Below are positions 1-5,300 of a DNA stretch of 5,300 nt, one piece after another. The notes under the pieces were generated by a model, which saw only the letters and a list, made by a program, of their open reading frames with translations, did no database searches and was not told the origin of the DNA. Both the position numbers and the translations under genes were made by a program. The stretch comes from Endomicrobium sp. (GTDB lineage: Bacteria; Elusimicrobiota; Endomicrobiia; Endomicrobiales; Endomicrobiaceae), in NCBI GenBank assembly GCA_031273645.1, contig JAISRM010000270.1:1-5300 (forward strand). Reading direction: 5' to 3'. How positions within the stretch are numbered: position 1 is the stretch's first letter; each line of letters opens with the position of its first letter.

Positions 1-1
1 T

Positions 2-2395
2 TACAATAAAGATGTTTTCAAATTTATTTCAAACAAACTTCAAGAAGCGCAAGATAATATGGAAGAAGGAATGATTTTAGCAGATGTCAACAATGCGGCT
101 GGCAGCCGGCCTGATATTGATATTATCGGCGGTATTTTTAATGAAAAAGACATACACAATCTGTATGCTTTAATAGAGAGAGCTTCTTCAGATATTTTTC
201 CGGCAGACAGACAAAAATTGCAGCTGGAGCTGGATTTGCTGTATTCTTATATAGTCAACAATTTTCCTGACGGGCAATCGATGGATCTGTACAAAATTAT
301 GGAAAAAGCTGCAGAAATTATGCCTGAAAAATCTTCTTCTGCCGATATGGCTGAAGTGGTTTTGCTGCTGTTAGAAAAATACCCTGAAATTAGCGCAGAC
401 AGAAAAAGCTTTGAAGCTGAAGTAGAAAAAAGAAAACAAGAACTTGGCCGTATGGCAAGGCAAATAGAGCTTGAACCCGAGCTGTTTACGATAGAAGCTC
501 TGAAAAATAAAGACGTTAAAAATTTGTTAAAAATAGTTCATGACCGCTTTGGAAAACAAATATCCGATACGGAAATAATAAAAATAGTTTTGATTCTTAT
601 TGACGAGGGCGCATCTTTTTATATTAGTCTGGACTCTTTGGATTATGGCGGGTCTAAAGATTTTTTAACAGGCGCAGCGGCTGAGATATCGTCTGATGAT
701 TCTTTAAATGTAAATCAAAATAAGTTTTATAATTTTGCAAAGAAAGTTTTTGCATTGCCGTTTTTGCTTTACACGACAATATCTGAAAAGTTTAAATCTT
801 CCGATGCAAAAACGAAGGTTTTTCTTGCCTGCCTAAACGAATCGTCGGCAGACTTGATAAGCGTAATGAAAACGGAAGACGGAAAAATTATAGTTCCCGC
901 CGTCATTATAAATCAAATGCCTAAAAATTTCCAAAATTATAATTTTAAAAATACCGGAATTAAAATAAACGGCGAATATGTATGGATCGGCTCTTATTTC
1001 GGTTCGCTTACGGCGTTTGCCAAAGGACAGGAAATTGCAAATATCAGAGCTGCTCTGTCTGAAAACAGTAAAAAGTTTTCAAAGGCGCTTGCTTCTTATA
1101 TAAACAGAACTGCGGGAACAAAAATTAATGCGTCCGGCGTTTTTGATATAGAAACGATTGATGTGAATTTGTATGAAGAAGACGGCAAAAAGCCGGCGAT
1201 GGATTACGGCAAAAACGCAGAGTTAAGAGTGTTTCTCCCTGCCGACGCCGGCTTTATTGATTCGGGGCTTATTAATTTTATAGCGGCGTCTGCCGAAGTT
1301 AAACGGGCGGATACTTTGGCCGCTATTGAAAGCATTTATTACCGTCTTGATAACATTAAAACGCTTAGCGATTTAAATTCATGCATAGCCGACATGAAAA
1401 ATATAAACAACGGGCAATTTATTTTTGAATACGCTTTGCTGCAGTCTTTGCCGGACGGAAAAAGAAATCAGTTTTTTCAAGAAGCGCATGCGGCGGGAAT
1501 AAAAATTATGGCCGACGTCTCAGACATTCCTGCAGAAAAACTGATAGCGGAAGGTTTTGACGGACGCGTCAGCCAAAAAGACGGCAAATTATACGTCGAA
1601 GATTTTATTTTGGGTTCAAGCTTAGAGGCGGGTCTTGTTGACGGCTATGCGGATTTGGCCGGCCTTTCAAATATCCTTGCAAATACAAAAGGAATAAAAA
1701 TAGTTTCCGGAACAAAACTTATAGATGTTCTTGCCGGACAAGACCGTTCTATTGTCGACAGGCTTGACATATTAAAGCTTATAAAGAGCGGCAGACTTCT
1801 TGGAGTTTTAAAACAAGATTTGAATTCTGAAGAATTTCTAAGAAACGCCGCTTATTCTATAGATGAAAAATATCTTCCTGAAGTTGATGCTTCCAAAATT
1901 GAAATTTTGGTTTCGTTTCTCAAAGACGGACAAATTGCGCAGGCTTTAGAAATATTGAATCTGCGTCAAAGCAATCCTTTTATGCTGCGCTTAAATTCAA
2001 TAGAGGAAGCGCCTGCAAAAACGGCATTTTTGCAGGCTGTAACCGAAAGAATTTTAGCGCGCCAAAATTTAACGGCTTCTTTAGAGAACAAAACTCTTGA
2101 AAAAGTTTTAGGCAAAGCTTTAAGGCTTCAGGCTCAGTCGGGCAATGCCGCAAAGAACGATTGGGCTATCGGAGAAAAATATAAAGAAGAACATAAAGGT
2201 TTTACTCAGTCAGATTTGAAAAAGGAAGTTTCAAAATATACGTCCGCCGCTTTTGAAAACAATGATCCTCAGGCTTTAAAAGCAATAGTCGAGCTTATAA
2301 TGGTATGCGCTTCGGAAAGAAGAAACTTCGACGCTCAAGACGCCGGAACTTCCATTCGCTTAGACGGCATAAGGCAAATCCTAAGCGCCGCCTAA
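2..2395 (+). CDS. C-terminal part of a large protein of unknown function (5' partial)
   Basis: I do not recognise this protein. The frame is open to the left edge; the first in-frame ATG is at 59 (778 residues from there), but the 19 codons before it encode an ordinary amphipathic stretch (YNKDVFKFISNKLQEAQDN) and no good Shine-Dalgarno precedes 59, so the real start is probably upstream. Counting from the Met at 59, residues 1-150 are mostly charged helices, 150-260 are helical with hydrophobic runs such as IIKIVLILI, and 260-400 look mixed alpha/beta. Residues about 445-560 alternate short hydrophobic strands (FIFEYALL, IKIMADVS, KIVSG) with helices, which could be part of an alpha/beta barrel, but no catalytic motif is visible. 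The end (560-778) is again helical and charged. No signal peptide or convincing membrane segment lies in the visible part. Codon use matches the downstream gene. That it is a coding region is secure; any function would be a guess. Confidence 0.85.
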   Translation, partial: YNKDVFKFISNKLQEAQDNMEEGMILADVNNAAGSRPDIDIIGGIFNEKDIHNLYALIERASSDIFPADRQKLQLELDLLYSYIVNNFPDGQSMDLYKIMEKAAEIMPEKSSSADMAEVVLLLLEKYPEISADRKSFEAEVEKRKQELGRMARQIELEPELFTIEALKNKDVKNLLKIVHDRFGKQISDTEIIKIVLILIDEGASFYISLDSLDYGGSKDFLTGAAAEISSDDSLNVNQNKFYNFAKKVFALPFLLYTTISEKFKSSDAKTKVFLACLNESSADLISVMKTEDGKIIVPAVIINQMPKNFQNYNFKNTGIKINGEYVWIGSYFGSLTAFAKGQEIANIRAALSENSKKFSKALASYINRTAGTKINASGVFDIETIDVNLYEEDGKKPAMDYGKNAELRVFLPADAGFIDSGLINFIAASAEVKRADTLAAIESIYYRLDNIKTLSDLNSCIADMKNINNGQFIFEYALLQSLPDGKRNQFFQEAHAAGIKIMADVSDIPAEKLIAEGFDGRVSQKDGKLYVEDFILGSSLEAGLVDGYADLAGLSNILANTKGIKIVSGTKLIDVLAGQDRSIVDRLDILKLIKSGRLLGVLKQDLNSEEFLRNAAYSIDEKYLPEVDASKIEILVSFLKDGQIAQALEILNLRQSNPFMLRLNSIEEAPAKTAFLQAVTERILARQNLTASLENKTLEKVLGKALRLQAQSGNAAKNDWAIGEKYKEEHKGFTQSDLKKEVSKYTSAAFENNDPQALKAIVELIMVCASERRNFDAQDAGTSIRLDGIRQILSAA

Positions 2396-2411
2396 ACCTT
2401 TTTTGCGCTTA
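2382..2411 (+). terminator. Candidate weak terminator hairpin spanning the stop codon
   Basis: TAAGCGC (2382-2388) and GCGCTTA (2405-2411) are perfect 7-base inverted arms around a 16-base loop that contains the TAA stop of the upstream gene. The bases after the stem (ATATTTTG) are only partly T-rich, and a T6 run lies inside the loop rather than after the stem, so this is not a textbook intrinsic terminator. It could partly end transcription of the upstream gene, but the evidence is the symmetry and position only. Confidence 0.3.
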
Positions 2412-2416
2412 ATATT

Positions 2417-2444
2417 TTGCTTGATTTTGCTAAAAAAGTATAAT
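2417..2444 (+). promoter_or_regulatory. Sigma-70-type promoter for the outer-membrane protein gene
   Basis: The -10 box TATAAT (2439-2444) matches the consensus exactly. TTGCTT (2417-2422) is a partial -35 box (first three bases match) with a 16-base spacer. Transcription would start near 2451, leaving a leader of about 80 bases before the ATG at 2533. Its place between the two genes suggests that the second gene is transcribed on its own, even if readthrough from upstream also occurs. The perfect -10 in an AT-rich gap could arise by chance, so confidence is moderate. Confidence 0.55.
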
Positions 2445-2477
2445 GTAAATCGCGTTAAAATAAAAAACACGGAGATG

Positions 2478-2524
2478 AAACTGCCGCATCCGGAAACAAT
2501 CCGTCTTTTCCGTACAGGCAGTTT
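2478..2524 (+). promoter_or_regulatory. Structured 5' leader: two-part stem-loop just upstream of the start codon
   Basis: AAACTGCC (2478-2485) pairs perfectly with GGCAGTTT (2517-2524). Inside it CGGAAA (2491-2496) pairs with TTTCCG (2507-2512), giving an interrupted hairpin with internal loops of 5 and 4 bases and a 10-base apical loop. It lies in the inferred leader of the downstream gene and ends 8 bases before its ATG, where a ribosome site would be expected. It could be a translational control element, an mRNA-stabilising stem or a protein-binding site. It matches no riboswitch class that I can recognise, and ligand control is not supported. Confidence 0.45.
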
Positions 2525-2532
2525 AAAATTAT

Positions 2533-4980
2533 ATGCCAGAACAAATCTTACCGCCGCTTCTTCGACGTTTAAATTTTTCAAAATTTTTCAAACCGCTGCG
2601 CATATTTGCGTTTGCGTTTTTTTTATGTTTTTTAAGTTTTCCTGCCGGAGCTTATGAAGGGCTTGATTTAACTCATAATGAAACGCGCGTGGCTGAGGCA
2701 ATAGCCGAAATTTCACAATATCCTATGAACGAGCAAATGCAGGAGCTTATAATTTTGTTAGACAATGTTCCAATTTGCGACAATTTGCTGAGATCGACGG
2801 CTTATAATTATTTAAGCGGTTCATTTTACGCCAATGTTTTGTCGGCTGCGGCGGCAAATAATTCTATTGAAGAAATTTACGCAAATATAGAACGCGGTCC
2901 GGACAGAGGCAAATTCGCGTGGGGGCAGGGGTATGTTTCGGGGCTGGGATACGCCTCTGACGGAAACGTTAAAGAAGATTTCAATTCTGATGCCGCCGGC
3001 GCGCTTGCCGGAATAGACGTCTGGAACGCTTCCGACCAATCTGCAAAAGCCGGCTTGTACGCTTCTTTTGGAAACAAAGTTATGAAACAGGGCGACGACA
3101 AAGCCGACGTAAATTCTTACGGCGGCGGAATATATGCCGACAAAAATTTCGGCATTATCGCGTTAAAAGGAAATTTAAGCGTCGCAAAACATAATTTTGA
3201 CGCGCAAAGAAAAGTAAGAATTTTTTATAGTGAAGACGGGGTTGATTTTTACGAGTCTGATCCTAAATCTTCTTTTGACGCGGTTTCGGCTTCTTTTGAT
3301 GCGCGCATAGAATATCTTGCCCAATCTTTAGACGACGCTTCGGGGAAAATTTATACGGAAATAAGATATTCTTATTTTGCAAACGGGCGTATAGATGAAA
3401 CCGGCGGCGATCCGGCAAATCTTACGGTCAAGGCCGGCTCTTTTAACGATCTCAGCGCGCTTAGCGGAGTTTCGTTTTCAAAAACTTTGGGAAAGCTGCA
3501 ATGGTATGCTAAATTATACGGCGGATACATTCTTGCCGGCAACAGAAAATCCGCGCAGATATATTTTTCACAGGCAGGTCAAGAGTTTGCGCAAGACATT
3601 TACGCAACGCGCCGCGGAACTGTTTTTGCCGGAGCGGGCTTTGGGGCGCAATATGCGTTTAACGACAAAATGTCGGTTTATGCAGGCGGCGACGCCGGAG
3701 TCGGAGGCAACTCTTCTTCGTATTATGCAAATATAGGTTTTGCTTACAAACTTTGGCCGAAAACAAAAAAAGCGGAACTCAAAATTACGGACAAGGTCGT
3801 TTTCGACAAAGATATGTCGGAGTCGTGGATGGTAAAAGGCGACGATAACGGAAATGTTTTTATGAGGATAGAAATTGAATACGCGCTTGAACTTGACGGG
3901 AAAACTTCGGTTTACGCCTTAAAGTACGACGACAGAATATTTTTCTTCAGTTATAAAGACGCCGCCCTGAATTTTACGCAAGAACTTAAAAAGGCCGGCG
4001 CAAAAATCAGCCCTAATCAAATAAAAGACATAAATTACGATTTGAAAAAAATGAAACTTGACCTCGGCGTTTACGCCGGAGATCTCGGCGATATGAGAGA
4101 AGGAGTTCTTGTAAAGGAATATGCCGGCGGAATTTACGAGGTCGCTCCCGTTCCGCAAGAAGTGCAGATTATAGCCAGAGACGAAATAATAAGAAGAACT
4201 TTAAACGACGTCGAGCCGAATGCCGTATGGGAGCTTAAAGAGGAAAACGGGAAAATAAGGCTTACAAGCGAAGTTTCCGGAAAACTCGGGCTTAAAAAAG
4301 GCTCTAAAATATATCTTGTCAATTACGGAAATAAAGTGTTTGCTTTTAAAGAGCTGCCCCGCGCGCAGCGGTTTATAACAGAATTGCAAAAAGAAGGCGC
4401 CGACGGCATTGACGACAGAAATCTTAAAGAAATAGAAGGCGTTGAAATAAGAGACGATATAGGCATAAGCGCAAAAGACATAAAAACGATAGGCGACACG
4501 AGCAAAGGCGTAATAGTCAGCAGTTATGCCGACGACGTAACGGAAGTTAAATCTGTGGCCGAAGAAGAAAAAATCAAAGCTGCAGAAACGGTAAATGAAG
4601 AAAAAATAGAGGATGCCAAAGAGAGAAGAAAAAAGCCGGTTATAAAATCGTATAAGCTCAATATAGCTAATTTCAAAACGAACGAACATGAACTTACAGT
4701 TCAGGCAAAAGGCGTTATCAGAAAACAGGCAAAAGATATAAGACAGTACGATTATAAAATGATAACGGTTGAAGGACATACCGATGCAGTAGGCGGAGCA
4801 GAAGCCAATAAAAAACTTTCAATAAGGCGCGCCAAGTCGGTTTACAAAGAGTTTGTATTTAACGGAATACCCGCTTCAAAGATAAGATACGTTGGTTTAG
4901 GATATTCAATTCCGCTTGATTCTAACGATACCGAAGAAGGACGCGCCGCAAACAGAAGAACGGATATATTCGTCGAATAA
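2533..4980 (+). CDS. Outer-membrane autotransporter-type beta-barrel protein with periplasmic duplicated module and OmpA-like peptidoglycan-binding domain
   Basis: Probably ties the outer membrane to peptidoglycan. An in-frame TAA at 2524 forces the start at this ATG, although no clear Shine-Dalgarno precedes it. A signal peptide has a long basic n-region, hydrophobic core at about 22-36 and likely cleavage after PAGA (A40). Residues 41-126 are helical and resemble the linker that precedes autotransporter barrels (LSGSFYANVLSAA); no passenger is present. Residues about 127-408 look like an autotransporter beta-domain (FAWGQGYVSGLGYAS, repeated Gly/aromatic strands) and end in a beta-signal-like strand, YYANIGFAYKLW. 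Residues 432-537 and 566-672 are two diverged copies of an unrecognised module, followed by a charged linker (about 673-705). Residues 706-815 form an OmpA_C domain: GHTD, LSIRRA, a Gly-Ile before the third strand, and NRR near the end. D751 and R766 have the 15-residue spacing of the diaminopimelate-binding pair in Acinetobacter OmpA. Domain calls at both ends are firm; the middle is unknown. Confidence 0.93.
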   Translation: MPEQILPPLLRRLNFSKFFKPLRIFAFAFFLCFLSFPAGAYEGLDLTHNETRVAEAIAEISQYPMNEQMQELIILLDNVPICDNLLRSTAYNYLSGSFYANVLSAAAANNSIEEIYANIERGPDRGKFAWGQGYVSGLGYASDGNVKEDFNSDAAGALAGIDVWNASDQSAKAGLYASFGNKVMKQGDDKADVNSYGGGIYADKNFGIIALKGNLSVAKHNFDAQRKVRIFYSEDGVDFYESDPKSSFDAVSASFDARIEYLAQSLDDASGKIYTEIRYSYFANGRIDETGGDPANLTVKAGSFNDLSALSGVSFSKTLGKLQWYAKLYGGYILAGNRKSAQIYFSQAGQEFAQDIYATRRGTVFAGAGFGAQYAFNDKMSVYAGGDAGVGGNSSSYYANIGFAYKLWPKTKKAELKITDKVVFDKDMSESWMVKGDDNGNVFMRIEIEYALELDGKTSVYALKYDDRIFFFSYKDAALNFTQELKKAGAKISPNQIKDINYDLKKMKLDLGVYAGDLGDMREGVLVKEYAGGIYEVAPVPQEVQIIARDEIIRRTLNDVEPNAVWELKEENGKIRLTSEVSGKLGLKKGSKIYLVNYGNKVFAFKELPRAQRFITELQKEGADGIDDRNLKEIEGVEIRDDIGISAKDIKTIGDTSKGVIVSSYADDVTEVKSVAEEEKIKAAETVNEEKIEDAKERRKKPVIKSYKLNIANFKTNEHELTVQAKGVIRKQAKDIRQYDYKMITVEGHTDAVGGAEANKKLSIRRAKSVYKEFVFNGIPASKIRYVGLGYSIPLDSNDTEEGRAANRRTDIFVE
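3826..4143 (+). repeat. Duplicated periplasmic module, copy 1 (residues 432-537)
   Basis: This stretch of the outer-membrane protein aligns along its whole length with residues 566-672. Shared landmarks are W432, N439-G440, Y461, Y465, F470, F472, F481, E484-L485, G489-A490, G512, D517, G524-V525, Y530-A531 and E536-V537. About 28 of 106 positions are identical by eye, with a few one- to three-residue gaps. The pattern (strands with aromatic residues, a helix around 475-490, a final strand) suggests one small alpha+beta fold. I do not recognise the family. The copy is visible only at protein level; the DNA is too diverged to count as a nucleotide repeat. Confidence 0.7.
4228..4548 (+). repeat. 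Duplicated periplasmic module, copy 2 (residues 566-672)
   Basis: This is the partner of the module at residues 432-537. Counterpart residues are W566, N572-G573, Y594, Y598, F603, F605, F614, E617-L618, G622-A623, G644, D649, G659-V660, Y665-A666 and E671-V672. A 28-residue spacer containing an amphipathic helix (about 542-555) separates the copies. A Lys/Glu-rich linker follows and leads into the OmpA-like domain. The divergence points to an old duplication within the gene. The likely role, a spacer or partner-binding unit in the periplasm, is inferred only from its place between barrel and peptidoglycan-binding domain. Confidence 0.7.
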
Positions 4981-5027
4981 AATAAATTTTTGCCGCGCAT
5001 GATGAAAGATTAACATAATTGCCGCCT

Positions 5028-5048
5028 GCGCGCGCAACTTGCGCGTCC
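5028..5048 (+). terminator. GC-rich hairpin downstream of the outer-membrane protein gene
   Basis: CGCGCAA (5031-5037) and TTGCGCG (5039-5045) are perfect inverted arms around one central base; as RNA this gives a five-pair GC stem with an AACTT loop. A G-U pair and a further G-C pair across one mismatch extend it outward. It begins about 50 bases after the stop codon, where a terminator would be expected. No T-run follows on either strand, so intrinsic termination is not shown. It may instead act as a 3'-end stabiliser or a repeated extragenic palindrome. Confidence 0.35.
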
Positions 5049-5070
5049 GCGTGAAATATTAAAGAAAAAA

Positions 5071-5097
5071 TAGATAATTTTTAGGTCTATATATCTA
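5071..5097. repeat. AT-rich inverted repeat
   Basis: TAGATA (5071-5076) and TATCTA (5092-5097) are perfect 6-base inverted arms separated by 15 bases, a centre-to-centre distance of 21 bases or about two helical turns. This spacing would suit a dimeric DNA-binding regulator of whatever gene lies to the right. In AT-rich DNA such short symmetry arises easily by chance, so this is recorded as a sequence observation only. Confidence 0.25.
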
Positions 5098-5246
5098 ATT
5101 TTAACAATTCTTAACGTATGTTTTCCTGAAGCGTTTGCGGGCTTCCGTTTTAAGTATAAAACAACTTATAAACAAACCAAGAGGACGCGGAATAAATTTT
5201 TTGCAATTTGATAATATTTTTTCCAACTCAATGATGTGATATAAAA

Positions 5247-5300
5247 ATGTCAAAAGATTTTCTTTTAATGCAGAAACGCATATTTCTATTTGCGGAGGGT
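5247..5300 (+). CDS. Possible start of a further gene (3' partial), doubtful
   Basis: From the ATG at 5247 an open frame runs off the right edge and encodes MSKDFLLMQKRIFLFAEG. An in-frame stop (TGA at 5232) bounds it upstream. No clear Shine-Dalgarno precedes it; the nearest purine-rich stretch is poor. Eighteen codons are too few to judge, and the strong ribosome site at 5294-5299 inside this frame argues that the real gene starts just past the window instead. Confidence 0.15.
   Translation, partial: MSKDFLLMQKRIFLFAEG
5294..5299 (+). promoter_or_regulatory. Strong Shine-Dalgarno sequence at the right edge
   Basis: GGAGGG at 5294-5299 contains the GGAGG core complementary to the 3' end of 16S rRNA. 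It follows a long AT-rich non-coding stretch on the strand used by both genes here. A start codon would be expected roughly 5-9 bases later, outside the window. It shows that this organism probably uses Shine-Dalgarno initiation for some genes, which makes its absence before the ATG at 2533 more notable. Confidence 0.45.

Larger units (their letters stand above)
4981..5246. other. Non-coding intergenic region
   Basis: I see no convincing gene in this stretch. It starts with a GC-rich patch (about 5021-5050) and becomes AT-rich. It holds a short hairpin, an AT-rich inverted repeat, a TTAAC direct repeat at a 10-base period and a weak stem (GAAGC at 5128-5132 with GCTTC at 5141-5145) followed by TTTT. 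TATAAA occurs at 5155-5160 and 5167-5172 but without a convincing -35 box at the right distance. The region presumably carries the 3' end of the barrel-protein mRNA and the control region of a gene beyond the right edge. Confidence 0.6.

Noticed and set aside
2465..2524. Fluoride or other known riboswitch in the leader
   Set aside because: GGAGATG and AAACTGCC vaguely recall fluoride riboswitch segments, but the order and pairing do not fit, and the downstream gene is not a fluoride exporter.
2381..2581. Minus-strand 66-residue open frame across the intergenic gap
   Set aside because: It covers the promoter and leader of the + strand gene and has low-complexity basic/aromatic content with no domain.
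2617..2655. Lipoprotein signal in the barrel protein (Cys at residue 32)
   Set aside because: The Cys lies within the hydrophobic core, preceded by Phe-Phe-Leu rather than a lipobox; PAGA followed by Tyr is a better signal peptidase I site.
2475..2657. Overlapping + strand reading frame starting at an ATG directly after GGAG in the leader (60 residues)
   Set aside because: The GGAG touches the ATG with no spacer, and the frame overlaps the signal-peptide coding region out of frame and ends without a domain. It is most likely a shadow, as is the idea of a frameshift, since the signal peptide is complete in the 2533 frame.
4201..4779. Long minus-strand open frame of 192 residues
   Set aside because: It is antisense to the strongly supported outer-membrane protein; its Phe/Tyr richness is the mirror of Lys/Glu-rich coding sequence and it has no recognisable domain.
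5128..5151. Intrinsic terminator (GAAGC/GCTTC stem followed by TTTT)
   Set aside because: The stem is only five pairs with an eight-base loop and a short, offset T-run, too weak to call.
5135..5172. Promoter for a gene beyond the right edge
   Set aside because: TATAAA boxes exist at 5155 and 5167, but TTGCGG at 5135-5140 is 14 or 26 bases away and no other -35 box fits.

Overview
The window suggests a Gram-negative (diderm) bacterium of low to moderate G+C. The codons end mostly in A or T, and one encoded protein is an outer-membrane beta-barrel carrying a peptidoglycan-binding domain. The mix of a very large uncharacterised protein with an autotransporter-like barrel resembles what I would expect from Elusimicrobiota (Endomicrobium/Elusimicrobium). 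That placement is an impression from composition and protein style, not proven by any marker gene here.

Layout, all on the + strand. (1) From the left edge to 2395 runs one open frame with no start in the window. It is the C-terminal part of a large protein of unknown function; the first ATG in frame (59) has 19 plausible coding codons before it and no convincing ribosome site. (2) 2396-2532 is a compact intergenic region. It holds a candidate hairpin over the upstream stop codon, a consensus -10 promoter, and a leader whose end folds into a two-part stem-loop just before the next ATG. (3) 2533-4980 encodes an 815-residue outer-membrane protein with five parts: a signal peptide; a helical autotransporter-type linker with no passenger; a roughly 280-residue autotransporter-like beta-barrel; two tandem copies of an unrecognised module of about 106 residues; and a C-terminal OmpA-like domain with the diaminopimelate-binding Asp and Arg in place. 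(4) 4981-5300 is mostly non-coding, with a GC-rich hairpin, an AT-rich inverted repeat and a short direct repeat. A strong Shine-Dalgarno sequence at the extreme right edge implies another gene starting just outside the window.

Working together: the second gene most likely makes an envelope-tethering protein, anchored in the outer membrane by its barrel and gripping peptidoglycan by its OmpA domain, with the duplicated modules spanning the periplasm. It appears to have its own promoter, so a functional link to the upstream protein rests only on adjacency. The most notable items are the inverted autotransporter architecture, the duplicated periplasmic module, and the structured leader lacking a Shine-Dalgarno sequence. 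No RNA gene, CRISPR array, insertion sequence or defence system was recognised.
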